DNA from: Vicinamibacteraceae bacterium
GTDB lineage: Bacteria > Acidobacteriota > Vicinamibacteria > Marinacidobacterales > Marinacidobacteraceae
Length of the DNA stretch: 40,293 nt
NCBI GenBank assembly: GCA_012271265.1
Contig: JAAXGQ010000054.1
Span: 1-40,293 of the forward strand
Reading direction: 5' to 3'
The stretch's first letter is position 1. Each line of letters begins with the position of its first letter. The notes beneath the pieces are model-generated. The model saw only the letters and a program-made list of their open reading frames with translations. It was not told the origin of the DNA and made no database searches. Made by a program: the position numbers and the translations under genes. Shown here piece after piece: positions 28,979-38,057 of this stretch.

Positions 28979-30922
28979 CTAGTCCGCGGCGAGGACCTCC
29001 CTGACGGCACGGTGGGCCTCGCGGATCGAGGCGTCGGTGTGGGGACTGGCCGCGGCGTCGGCGTTCGCGATGGCGATCCTGCCGAACGGCTGCCGGGCCC
29101 GGACCACCGGTCGGTCGTCGGGTGTGTCGAAGGCCCATTCGGGTGGGTCGAAGAGGGGGTTGTAAGTGTAGGTGTAGCCGTGGGGCCAGCGGTTCACGGT
29201 GATGGCCGCCACGTCCCGGCCCGCGTCGAATCCGGCCGGTCCGAGGGTCCGGTCGAGCTGGTCGCGGATCTCCGCCTCCACCGTCTCGAACGTCGTGTGC
29301 AGCAGCTCCATCCGGCCCACGCGGTGCTGCTCCCGGCGGGAGAGCCCCGGCTCGCAGGGATACCGGTTCATCCGGATGACGAGAGGGTCGTCGGGTGACG
29401 TCGAGGTGCGGTACTCGCCCATCGCCAGCTGCGGAGCGAGCGAGATCGCGGTGTTATAGCCGCCGGGCGCGGCGACCGAGCGCACGCCCGCTTCGACGAA
29501 CGACCGCCAGTTCCGCAGGAGGACGCTCGTGTACTGGAGCGGCGACTTCACCGGCCAGGCCAGGGCTTCCTTCTGTTCCTTCGGGAGGGCCGGGACCAGG
29601 TAGGGGATCACGCTGTGCCAGCAGGCGAGCACGACCCGGTCGGCGGCCACGGAGTGGCCCCGGTCGTTGCGCACGTAACGGACCCGGACGGGATCGCTGC
29701 CGGCGCCGGGATCCACGCCGATCACCGTGGAGGAGAGCCGGATGCGGTGCGCGGCGCCGTCCCGGTCCAGCCGCCGGTAATCCAGCGGCGCCATGACCAC
29801 GTCTTCCATCGTGCTGCCGGGGAGTGCGTCCGGAATCAGCGACCGGACGAGGAGGCGGGTGATCGTGGCGTTGCCGTCCGGGAAGTAGAGGTCAGGGTCG
29901 CCCGCGTCGGCCCGGGCCTGGTTCTCGCGCCCGTGCTGGCCGCCGGGTTCGTCCGCGAGTTTGTCGGGGGGCGTCTCCGGAATCTCCATGCCGGAGAAAC
30001 CGGGCATGCCCTCTTCCCAGGCGTAGCGCGCCGGGTAGGCGTCGATGCCGGTACAGAAGAGGCCCTTGGGGATGTGATCGAAGAACCAGACCACCCCGGG
30101 GTCGCAGCGGGCGTGCTCCAGCAGGAACTGCTTGTAGCTGATCGTGGCGAGGCGCCGCTTCTTCTCCACGGGGGAGAGATCGGGGAGGTAGTCCGGCTGG
30201 TCCTCGGCGTGGAGGCGGAGGAGATCCTCGCGAACCTGGACCGGCATCGGCGATTCCGCGAGGAAGTCCGCCAGCGAACGCTGCCCCAGCCCGGCCACCA
30301 GTCGGTCGCTGCCGAAGGTCTCCCGGTCGAAGAACATCCCGCGGGTCAGGCCGAGGTCGGGGTAGACGCCGGCGACCGGGCTGATGCCCCGGTAGTAGCG
30401 CTCGCGGTCGATCCCCAGATCGCGCAGCAGCGCCCCCGCGATGTCTCCGTACTGGGACGGGGCCTCGACGTTCAACGTGCCGCCGTTCATCAGGTAGGTG
30501 CGTCCATGGAGGCGGAACTCGTTCCGCTTGGCGTGGCCGCCGAAGTCGTCGTGGTTGTCGAGAAGAAGGATCCGCGCCTCGGGTCCGACCTCGCGGGCGA
30601 AGTACCAGGCGGCGGCCAATCCCGAGATTCCGGCCCCGACCACGACCAGGTCGTAGTGTTCGCCGGTGTCCGGCGCGTCCCAGGCGCCACCCTCATGGGC
30701 GAAGGCGTGAGCGGTCTCGAAGGACCCCGGGTGCGACCCGCGCATCCCCGTCCGCAGCGGTGGGTAGGGAACGCTGCCTTCCTTCTCGATCTCCGCCTGG
30801 AAGGCCGGAACCTCGCGGCAGGCGAGCGCCGCCCCGGTCAGGGCCACGGGAAACCCGGAAAGAAAGTCGCGGCGGCTGACGCCGGCGGGGAAGACGCGGG
30901 GCCGGGAACGGGGAACGGTCAT
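28979..30922 (-). CDS. Tat-exported FAD-dependent oxidoreductase, spermidine dehydrogenase-like
   Basis: Tat motif SRRDFLSG; YDLVVVGAGISGLAAAWYFAREVGPEARILLLDNHDDFGGHAKRNEF; C-terminal GRIAIANADAAASPHTDASIREAHRAV. Confidence 0.83.
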   Translation of the reverse strand: MTVPRSRPRVFPAGVSRRDFLSGFPVALTGAALACREVPAFQAEIEKEGSVPYPPLRTGMRGSHPGSFETAHAFAHEGGAWDAPDTGEHYDLVVVGAGISGLAAAWYFAREVGPEARILLLDNHDDFGGHAKRNEFRLHGRTYLMNGGTLNVEAPSQYGDIAGALLRDLGIDRERYYRGISPVAGVYPDLGLTRGMFFDRETFGSDRLVAGLGQRSLADFLAESPMPVQVREDLLRLHAEDQPDYLPDLSPVEKKRRLATISYKQFLLEHARCDPGVVWFFDHIPKGLFCTGIDAYPARYAWEEGMPGFSGMEIPETPPDKLADEPGGQHGRENQARADAGDPDLYFPDGNATITRLLVRSLIPDALPGSTMEDVVMAPLDYRRLDRDGAAHRIRLSSTVIGVDPGAGSDPVRVRYVRNDRGHSVAADRVVLACWHSVIPYLVPALPKEQKEALAWPVKSPLQYTSVLLRNWRSFVEAGVRSVAAPGGYNTAISLAPQLAMGEYRTSTSPDDPLVIRMNRYPCEPGLSRREQHRVGRMELLHTTFETVEAEIRDQLDRTLGPAGFDAGRDVAAITVNRWPHGYTYTYNPLFDPPEWAFDTPDDRPVVRARQPFGRIAIANADAAASPHTDASIREAHRAVREVLAAD

Positions 30923-31024
30923 GCGGAAGCCCTCCAGAGAACGACAGCCGGTTGGCGCCAGACGCAGCCTTCTACCTTATGCGCTTCATGAACTGTCAGC
31001 GTCCCCTCCGAGGTCCCCTGGAGC

Positions 31025-31249
31025 GCCGGCGTCCTCGCCGGCCAACTGTAGGACGCCGGCGCTCCATGGGGCCGGCACTCCATGCGGCCGACGCTCTTAC
31101 CGGCCGCCGCCCACCGGGAGCGCCGGTGTCCTCACCGGCCTCCGCCGCAGGCGGGCTTGGTCCGTGGGCCTCTCCGCCCTCGGTGCGTCGGTACGGCGCC
31201 GCGGTCGGCACGAGACTGCGGTCTTGCGCAGGCCGGCGAGGACGCCGGC
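31025..31249. repeat. Cluster of REP-like hairpin repeats in both orientations
   Basis: Hairpins at 31025-31042 (GCCGGCG-TCCT-CGCCGGC), 31122-31139 (GCCGGTG-TCCT-CACCGGC) and 31232-31249 (GCCGGCG-AGGA-CGCCGGC), with degenerate copies between. Confidence 0.85.
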
Positions 31250-31333
31250 GCTCCATGACGTCGGCGCTCCATGGGGCCGGTGTCCGCATCCCCGGCCGCA
31301 GGCGGCTATGGTCCGTAAACCCTGTTGCGCGCG

Positions 31334-31762
31334 ATGTCCGAGACGAACCAACGGATCCCGGGGGCGTTCCAGCGGGTGCGCCAACTCGTCCGCAGCGTTC
31401 CCGCCGGACGGGTGACGACCTACGGCCGGCTTGCCCGCGCCGTCTCCGAGACCGGGCCGCCGCTTTCGGCGCGGGCCGCCGGCTGGGCGCTCAGCCGCTG
31501 CCCTCCGGACGTGCCCTGGCACCGGGTGGTGAACGCCGCCGGCGCTCTCTCCGTCGAGCGAAGCGGTCTCTGCCCACCGGGTTTCCAGCGCGCGCTGCTC
31601 GAAGCGGAAGGGGTTCCCTTCGACGGAAAGGGCCGGGTCCGGCTGGCCGTCTGCGTCTTCGAACCGGATCCGGCCGACCTCGATCTCGGCGATCCGGCCG
31701 ACCTCGATCTCGGCGATCCGGCCCCCGCGCATCAGGAAGCGACCCCGTGCACCGTGGCCTGA
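31334..31762 (+). CDS. Alkyltransferase-like (ATL) DNA-damage recognition protein, MGMT family without the acceptor Cys
   Basis: VPAGRVTTYGRLARAV...ARAAGWALSRCPPDVPWHRVVNAAGALS; the MGMT PCHRV is PWHRV, as in ATL proteins. Confidence 0.9.
   Translation: MSETNQRIPGAFQRVRQLVRSVPAGRVTTYGRLARAVSETGPPLSARAAGWALSRCPPDVPWHRVVNAAGALSVERSGLCPPGFQRALLEAEGVPFDGKGRVRLAVCVFEPDPADLDLGDPADLDLGDPAPAHQEATPCTVA
31667..31724 (+). repeat. 24-bp tandem repeat (about 2.4 copies) inside the ATL C-terminus
   Basis: gatccggccgacctcgatctcggc at 31667-31690 and 31691-31714, partial copy after; encodes DPADLDLG DPADLDLG DPAPA. Confidence 0.95.
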
Positions 31763-32481
31763 GGGTCGGCGCCGTGATCCCGGCGCGCGACGAGGAAAGA
31801 GCGATCGGCGCCGTCGTCGCAGGCCTCGCCGCCCTCACCGACCAGGAGGGCCGACCGGTGGTGGACGATCTCGTCGTCTGCGACAACGGCTCGGGCGACC
31901 GGACCGCCGCCCACGCCCGCGCCGCCGGAGCGCGGGTCGTCCGCGAGGAGCAACCGGGTTACGGTATCGCCTGTCGCACCGCAATCGCCGCCCTGCGCCC
32001 TGTCGACGTGGTGCTTTTCACCGACGGCGACGGCTCCTTCCTGCCACACCAGTCGCTGCGGCTCCTCGAGGCCGTCGCCGAAGGCGCCCACCTTGCCGTC
32101 GGGTCGCGGGCGCTCGGCCACCGCCAGCCGGGGGCGCTCTCGCTTCCGCAGCGGGCGGGCAATCGGGTTGCAGCGCTCCTCATCCAGCTGCGCTGGGGGC
32201 AGCGGATCACCGACCTCGGGCCTTACCGGGCGATCCGCCGCACGGCGCTGGAGACGATCGGGATGCGCGACCAGGCCTACGGTTGGACGGTGGAAATGCA
32301 GGTGCGGGCGATGCGCGAGGGGCTCCGGATCGCCGAGGTGCCGGTGGACACGCTGCGGCGGCGCGGAGGGCGCTCCAAGGTCGGCGGGACCGTGCGCGGG
32401 GTGATCGGCGCCAGTGTCGGGATCCTCGGGACGATCGCGAAGCTGGCCGGCTCCACCCGCTCTCAGAAGCGGTCCTCGTGA
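31747..32481 (+). CDS. Family 2 glycosyltransferase (DPM1/polyprenyl-phosphate-like)
   Basis: GAVIPARDEERAIGAVVAGL, VVCDNGSGDRT, VLFTDGDGSF, GQRITDLGPYRAIRRTALE. GTG at 31747 overlaps the ATL 3' end. Confidence 0.85.
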   Translation: MHRGLRVGAVIPARDEERAIGAVVAGLAALTDQEGRPVVDDLVVCDNGSGDRTAAHARAAGARVVREEQPGYGIACRTAIAALRPVDVVLFTDGDGSFLPHQSLRLLEAVAEGAHLAVGSRALGHRQPGALSLPQRAGNRVAALLIQLRWGQRITDLGPYRAIRRTALETIGMRDQAYGWTVEMQVRAMREGLRIAEVPVDTLRRRGGRSKVGGTVRGVIGASVGILGTIAKLAGSTRSQKRSS

Positions 32482-33170
32482 TGCCCGAACCGCCCACCCG
32501 TCCGCTGCATCGGTGGGATGTCTCGCCGCGTCGCGCCATCGGGATCCAGCGTGAGCTCGCGGCGAGGGTCGAGCGGATCCCGCCGCCGGGCTTTGCCCCC
32601 CGGGTGGTGGCCGGACTCGACGCCGCCTTCCCCCGGGGAGGCGCAACCTGCGTCGCGGCCGCCGTGGCCTGGAGAGTGCCCGATCGCAAAGTCGTGGAAG
32701 AGAGCGTGGTCCGCGCCCCGCTGCGGTTCCCCTACATCCCCGGCCTGCTCTCCTTTCGCGAAGCGCCCGCTCTCCTTGAAGCGCTGGACAGGCTGCGGAC
32801 TCCGGTCGACGCTCTCCTGGTGGACGGGCAGGGTCTGGCCCATCCGCGCCGCTTCGGGCTGGCCTGTCACCTCGGGCTCCTTGCCGACCTGCCCGCAGTG
32901 GGCGCGGCCAAGAGCCGCCTGATCGGCGAGCACGCCGAGGCCGGACCGCACCGGGGAAACCGCGTCCCGCTGCGCCATCGCGGCGAGCGGATCGGGACCG
33001 TGCTTCGCACCCGGGATCGGGTCCGGCCGCTCTTCGTGAGCATCGGGCACCGGGTGGATCTGTCGGTGGCGGAGCGGCTCGTCCTCGCCTGCGGCATAGG
33101 ATTTCGCCTGCCGGAGCCGGTGCGTCTCGCGGATCTGCTCGTGGCGCGCGCCCGGCGCGACGGACCGTGA
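32481..33170 (+). CDS. nfi: Endonuclease V
   Basis: VVAGLDAAF, FPYIPGLLSFREAPALLEAL, LLVDGQGLAHPRRFGLACHLG, GAAKSRLIGEH, SIGHRVDLSVAERLVL; TGATG overlap with the glycosyltransferase stop. Confidence 0.92.
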   Translation: MPEPPTRPLHRWDVSPRRAIGIQRELAARVERIPPPGFAPRVVAGLDAAFPRGGATCVAAAVAWRVPDRKVVEESVVRAPLRFPYIPGLLSFREAPALLEALDRLRTPVDALLVDGQGLAHPRRFGLACHLGLLADLPAVGAAKSRLIGEHAEAGPHRGNRVPLRHRGERIGTVLRTRDRVRPLFVSIGHRVDLSVAERLVLACGIGFRLPEPVRLADLLVARARRDGP

Positions 33171-33185
33171 ACGGGGGAGGGAACG

Positions 33186-34343
33186 ATGCGGTGGCGGCTC
33201 TTCGGAAGGATGACAGCGCCGGTCCTGATCCTCGCCGGATGCGGCGGCGCTGCGGCGCCTCCCGAGGCGGGTGACCCGGCGGTGATCGAGGGTGCGCCGG
33301 ACCCGCTCGCCGAAGAAGGCGCCGCCACCTTCGCCGCCCTCGCCCTCGACTGCGTCCTCAAGGAGTACCCGAACCACATCGGCCTTCGCATGGAGAGCGA
33401 CGACGACCTTGCTCCCCCGCGCGAGCTCACACCGGTGTTCTACGGCTGCTACGACTGGCATTCGGCGGTGCACGGCCACTGGCTGCTTGCGCGCCTCACC
33501 CGGCGCTTCCCCGAGGCGGAGTTCGCCGGCCCGGCGCGGGCGGCGCTCGACCACAACGTGACCCCGGAGCGGGTTGCGGGTGAGATCGCCTTCGTCTCCG
33601 TGGAGGGCCGACGGGGCTTCGAGCGCCCCTACGGGCTGGCGTGGCTGCTGCAGCTCGACGCGGAGCTCTTCGAGTGGGCGAGCGACCCCGATGCCGTCCC
33701 CGAGGACCGGGCCCGCGCCGCGCGCTGGCGGGAGACGCTGGCTCCGCTGACCGAGAACGCGGCGGAGCGGCTCACCGGGTTCCTCGCCGAGCTGGAGCAT
33801 CCGGTGCGGGTGGGCGAACACAAGCAGACAGCGTTCTCGGCGGGGCTGATCCACGACTGGGCGGCATCCGTCGGCAACGCTCCGATGCGGCAACTCCTCC
33901 GGGCCCGGGCCGAGGTCTGGTACGCGGCCGACCGCGATTGCCCGCTCGCCTACGAGCCCTCCGGGCAGGACTTTCTCTCTCCGTGCGTGGCCGAGGCGGA
34001 CTTCATGCGGCGCGTCCTCCCGGCGGAGAACTTCCGCCGCTGGCTGGACGGGTTTCTTCCCGACCCCCTCCCGGACACGCTGGAACCTGTCCACGTCCCG
34101 GAGGTCGAGGAGGACGCCTTCGGCCACCTGCACGGCCTGCACCTGAGCCGGGCCTGGATGCTCGGGGGCATCGCCAGCGCCCTTGCCGGGGAGGATCCCC
34201 GGTGGGGAGCGATGACCGCCCTCGCCGCCCGGAACGCCGAAGCCGGCTTCGCCGGCGTCAACCCCGAGAACTACACCGGCAGCCACTGGCTGGGAAGCTT
34301 TGCTACCTACCTCGCCACCGGCCGCGGTCTGCCGCGGCGCTGA
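33186..34343 (+). CDS. DUF2891 domain lipoprotein
   Basis: Lipobox LILAGCGG; LTPVFYGCYDWHSAVHGHWLLARLTRRFP and SGQDFLSPCVAEADFMRRVL resemble DUF2891. Confidence 0.87.
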   Translation: MRWRLFGRMTAPVLILAGCGGAAAPPEAGDPAVIEGAPDPLAEEGAATFAALALDCVLKEYPNHIGLRMESDDDLAPPRELTPVFYGCYDWHSAVHGHWLLARLTRRFPEAEFAGPARAALDHNVTPERVAGEIAFVSVEGRRGFERPYGLAWLLQLDAELFEWASDPDAVPEDRARAARWRETLAPLTENAAERLTGFLAELEHPVRVGEHKQTAFSAGLIHDWAASVGNAPMRQLLRARAEVWYAADRDCPLAYEPSGQDFLSPCVAEADFMRRVLPAENFRRWLDGFLPDPLPDTLEPVHVPEVEEDAFGHLHGLHLSRAWMLGGIASALAGEDPRWGAMTALAARNAEAGFAGVNPENYTGSHWLGSFATYLATGRGLPRR

Positions 34344-34453
34344 GCGTCCGTCGTCGAGGAGGAAGAGTAGGGGGGAGATGCCGGCGGGTGACCACTGTGG
34401 GGGACCCGCTTCCATCCGAAACCGGTGTGGAACGCTCCCTATACTCCGGAGCG

Positions 34454-34897
34454 GTGCCGCAGCGTCCCGGGAGCCTTGACCTCACGCCCCTCGAGAGCGC
34501 CGTCGCTCAACTCGAGGAGGCGCTCCGGTGTTACGGGCGGGCCGAGCAGCTGCCGTATGGGTGGCTGCCCAGACAGCTGCGAGCCGCGGTCATCCAGGCC
34601 TTCGAGTTCACCTATGAGCTCGCCTTTGGGATGCTCCGACGGCACCTCGCCGCCTCCGCCCCTGACCCGGGCCGGGTGGAGAGGATGACCTTCAACGAGA
34701 TCATTCGCGTCGCACTGGACCTCGGCCTCGTCTCGGCCGAGCTGCCTGCGTGGCGGCGGTTCCGCAAGCACCGCGGAACGACGAGCCGCACATACAGCGA
34801 AGCGCGCGCCGTGGTCGTGTTCGAGGCAGTGCCGGGTTTTCTGGAGGAGGCGCGTTATCTGCTGGCGCGTCTCGGGGAGAGGAACCCCCCCGCATGA
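34454..34897 (+). CDS. HI0074-family nucleotidyltransferase substrate-binding / HEPN-fold protein
   Basis: LDLTPLESAVAQLEEALRCYG...LRAAVIQAFEFTYELAFGMLRRHL...FNEIIRVALDLGLVS...WRRFRKHRGTTSRTYSEARA; stop overlaps the nucleotidyltransferase start (ATGA). Confidence 0.85.
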   Translation: MPQRPGSLDLTPLESAVAQLEEALRCYGRAEQLPYGWLPRQLRAAVIQAFEFTYELAFGMLRRHLAASAPDPGRVERMTFNEIIRVALDLGLVSAELPAWRRFRKHRGTTSRTYSEARAVVVFEAVPGFLEEARYLLARLGERNPPA

Positions 34898-35202
34898 CCA
34901 AGGCTCCGCAAATCCGCCGCGAACAGCTGCGGATCGTGCGCCGCATCCTGCACGAGCATTTGCCTGACGGTGTTCGCGTCTGGGTGTTCGGGAGCCGGGC
35001 CCGCGCCGACAATCGCACCTGGTCCGACCTCGATCTTGCCCTCGAGGGCCCGGAAGCCCTCCGAGAGGACTCCCTGATCGCACTGGAGGAAGCCTTCGAG
35101 CGGTCCGATCTGTCGCTCCGGGTGGATCTCGTGGACCTGCATCAGGTCACCGATCGGTTCCGTCGTCTGGTCGAAGCCGAGCGCAAGCTGCTTCCCGGTT
35201 GA
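34894..35202 (+). CDS. MNT-type minimal nucleotidyltransferase
   Basis: VRVWVFGSRARADNRTWSDLDLALEG (GSxxR...SDxDL motif) and VDLVDL; paired with the HEPN-like gene. Confidence 0.88.
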   Translation: MTKAPQIRREQLRIVRRILHEHLPDGVRVWVFGSRARADNRTWSDLDLALEGPEALREDSLIALEEAFERSDLSLRVDLVDLHQVTDRFRRLVEAERKLLPG

Positions 35203-35310
35203 ACAGCGGCCCAGCGGAGACTTCGGGGCCGGGAAGAGCGCTCGCCGCACTCCTCCGGGGGCCGGCATGACAAGACGAACAGCGGCACGTCCCCGAAGGG
35301 GGCGCCTCGG

Positions 35311-36252
35311 CTATCCGGGTCCTTCGAGGAGCTCCACGCGTATCGTGCTCCTGCTCTCGATGGTCTCGCTTTGGGGACCCATCGCGACGGTGGCCTTCAT
35401 CGTCGTTCTGCTTTCGCTGCTCAGCATCACCCCGCGGCGGATATCGATGCGGATCGTTCCCGAGACGGTGGAGTCGTCCATTTGCATGGCGATGGGCAGC
35501 GCATCCCCGCCCTCTCCGGAGGACGAAATCGTGCCATCGATGCCCATCACGAGCACGCCCCCCTCCAGGGCTTCCACCGTCTGCACGGTGGCGATGGTCA
35601 TTTCTCCCAGAGCGGGGTTGGGGACGTTGTAGCTGCTTTCCCAGGTGGAGCCGACTTCGACCGGCCCCGTCGGGAACGTGGCCATCCGCTGGGCCCACTG
35701 GCCGCGGAAGCCCTCCTCGCTGAGCATCGGCTCGAACATGCCGGCCATCATCGGATTGGCGGCCAGGAGTGGCTGAAGCCGGTCCCGGATTTCGGCAAGG
35801 CCGGAAACCTCCACGAGCGCCCCTTGCGGATCCATCACGATCGTGAGGCTGGTTCCAGCCAGCCGCCCAAAAGGTGCGAACGGCGATGCGGCGGCCGAAT
35901 CGTCGGCGGAGTCGAACGCGAGCGGTCCCATCGGCCCGTCGGCGCTCATCCGTACCCGTTCGGTAGTGGTGCGAACCGTGATATTGCCGACTCCGTCCCG
36001 GTCCAGGACCTGCCAGCGCTCGGTGAAGCCGAACTCCATGCCCATCGAAGGCATGGCTGGCGTCTCCATCTCCATGCCTGCCGTGAACTCGTAGACGAGC
36101 TCGGTTCCCGGCTCCGGATTCCAGGTGAGTTCGACCTCCTGCCCCGCTCCTGCCGGGGGCGCTGCGGTGCTGACGGCCCACACGAGGAGAAAGGACAGCC
36201 GCAACGCGGACCGACCTCTGCCTCGGCGGCGACGAATGCAATGCGTGGTCAT
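35311..36252 (-). CDS. Secreted protein, DUF6263-like
   Basis: Signal peptide; TWNPEPGTELVYEFTAGMEMETP... followed by GSTWESSYNVPNPALGEMTIATVQTVEAL. Confidence 0.6.
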   Translation of the reverse strand: MTTHCIRRRRGRGRSALRLSFLLVWAVSTAAPPAGAGQEVELTWNPEPGTELVYEFTAGMEMETPAMPSMGMEFGFTERWQVLDRDGVGNITVRTTTERVRMSADGPMGPLAFDSADDSAAASPFAPFGRLAGTSLTIVMDPQGALVEVSGLAEIRDRLQPLLAANPMMAGMFEPMLSEEGFRGQWAQRMATFPTGPVEVGSTWESSYNVPNPALGEMTIATVQTVEALEGGVLVMGIDGTISSSGEGGDALPIAMQMDDSTVSGTIRIDIRRGVMLSSESRTTMKATVAMGPQSETIESRSTIRVELLEGPG

Positions 36253-36434
36253 CGGCGTCTCCTGTGCCGCGACGGGCCACCGGCCCGGTCTCGCGAACCC
36301 GTTGGTCCTGCCCGGCCCGTCGTCCTGGTCCTGCCGTACGGTATCCGGAATGAACCCCGTTCGGTCCGTTCGACTCTCCTCTTGTTCCCGGCCTGAAGGG
36401 GTGCTTCACGGCCATCCGGGAGCTGGTGGACCCC

Positions 36435-38027
36435 GTGCCATACTCGCGGCGCGTGCGGTTCTTCAACACCGAAGGTCCGGTGGATCCGGCGGACCACTAT
36501 CACCTGCCGCCGCTGGAACGCCTCGCCCTGAAGCAGATTCGGCGCCTGGTCCGTCGGAAGAAGTACTTCGTGCTCCACGCGCCGCGGCAGACGGGGAAGA
36601 CCTCGGCGCTGCTCGCACTGCAGGATCTTCTGAACCGCGAGGGGGATTACCGCTGCGTGTACGCGAACCTGGAGGTGGCCCAGGCGGCGCGAGAGGACGT
36701 GAGGGCCGGAATGCAGGCGGTTCTCGCGGAGCTCGAGGACTGGGCGGCGCAGGCTCCTGGAGATGATGCACTCCCCGGCCTGTGGTCCGGGGTGCTTGAA
36801 ACTGCGGGTCCGCACACGGCGCTGAAGCGGGCCCTGACCCGCTGGTCGCTGTCCGATTCAAAGCCCCTGGTTCTTCTCCTGGACGAGGTGGACTCCCTGG
36901 TGGGGGACACCCTGATCGCGCTTCTGCGGCAGTTGCGTTCGGGGTATCCGAATCGGCCGGCCCGATTTCCGCAAAGCGTGGTGCTGTGCGGGGTGCGGGA
37001 CGTTCGGGATTATCGGATCCACTCGTCGGCGGAGAAGACGGTGATCACGGGAGGGAGCGCCTTCAACATCAAGGCGCGGTCGTTCCGGCTCGGGGACTTC
37101 ACCCGGGATGAGGTGGCGGCTCTGCTGGGCCAGCACACGGCGGAGAGCGGACAGGAGTTCACGGCGGGGGCGGTGGAGACGGTGTGGGAGCAGACGCGCG
37201 GTCAGCCGTGGCTGGTGAATGCGCTGGCGGAGGAGGCGTGCGAGCAGACCCCGGACTTCCGTCGGCCGATCACGTCAGCGGCGGTGTTCGAGGCTCGGGA
37301 CGCCTTGATCCTTCGTCGGGACACGCACCTGGACCAGCTGGCGGACAAGCTGCAGGAGCGGCGCGTCCGGGGTGTGATCGAGCCCCTGCTCGAGGACAGC
37401 CCGGCGATATCGGGCGTTCCGGATGACGACTTGCAGTATGTGCGGGACCTGGGGCTGATCGGTCGGTGGGCGCCGGTGGAGATTGCCAATCCGATCTACC
37501 GTGAGGTGATCCCGCGGGCGCTGACGTGGACGACCCAGGAGACGCTGCGTCAGGAGACGGCCTGGTACGTGAAGGGGGGTCGGCTGGATGTGGCGGCGCT
37601 GCTGCGAGCGTTTCAGCAGTTTTTCCGAGAGCATTCGGAGCACTGGCTGGAGCGCTTCGCCTACCGGGAGGCGGGTCCGCAGCTGCTGCTGCAGGCGTTC
37701 CTGCAGCGGGTGGTGAACGCCGGGGGCCGGATCGAGCGGGAGTACGGGCAGGGGCGGCGGCGGGTCGATCTGCTGGTGATCTGGGGTCGTGGTCCGGACC
37801 CGCGGCGCGAGCAGCGGGTGGTGATCGAATGCAAGGTGGTGCACCGGGGCCGGGAGCGGACGATCCGGGAAGGGTTGCGGCAGACGCGGGCCTACCTGGA
37901 TGTGAGCGGAGCGGAGGAAGCGCACCTGGTGGTCTTCGACCGGAGGCCGGGCCTCCTCTGGGAGCAGAAGATCTTCCGGAAGGAGAAGACCGCGGGCGGC
38001 GCCCCGGTCACCGTCTGGGGGATGTAG
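36435..38027 (+). CDS. AAA ATPase with C-terminal PD-(D/E)XK nuclease-like domain
   Basis: Walker A LHAPRQTGKTSALLAL, Walker B PLVLLLDEVDSL; C-terminal GRRRVDLLVIWG...RVVIECKVVHRG resembles a D-ExK core. GTG start at 36435 or 36426. Confidence 0.82.
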   Translation: MPYSRRVRFFNTEGPVDPADHYHLPPLERLALKQIRRLVRRKKYFVLHAPRQTGKTSALLALQDLLNREGDYRCVYANLEVAQAAREDVRAGMQAVLAELEDWAAQAPGDDALPGLWSGVLETAGPHTALKRALTRWSLSDSKPLVLLLDEVDSLVGDTLIALLRQLRSGYPNRPARFPQSVVLCGVRDVRDYRIHSSAEKTVITGGSAFNIKARSFRLGDFTRDEVAALLGQHTAESGQEFTAGAVETVWEQTRGQPWLVNALAEEACEQTPDFRRPITSAAVFEARDALILRRDTHLDQLADKLQERRVRGVIEPLLEDSPAISGVPDDDLQYVRDLGLIGRWAPVEIANPIYREVIPRALTWTTQETLRQETAWYVKGGRLDVAALLRAFQQFFREHSEHWLERFAYREAGPQLLLQAFLQRVVNAGGRIEREYGQGRRRVDLLVIWGRGPDPRREQRVVIECKVVHRGRERTIREGLRQTRAYLDVSGAEEAHLVVFDRRPGLLWEQKIFRKEKTAGGAPVTVWGM

Positions 38028-38057
38028 AAGGCGGGCGCGTCGCTAGCGACCCCGCTG

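Noticed and set aside
30952-31746. N-terminal half of the 509-aa plus-strand ORF ending at 32481
   Set aside because: This part translates repeats and the out-of-frame ATL gene; the real glycosyltransferase starts at GTG 31747.
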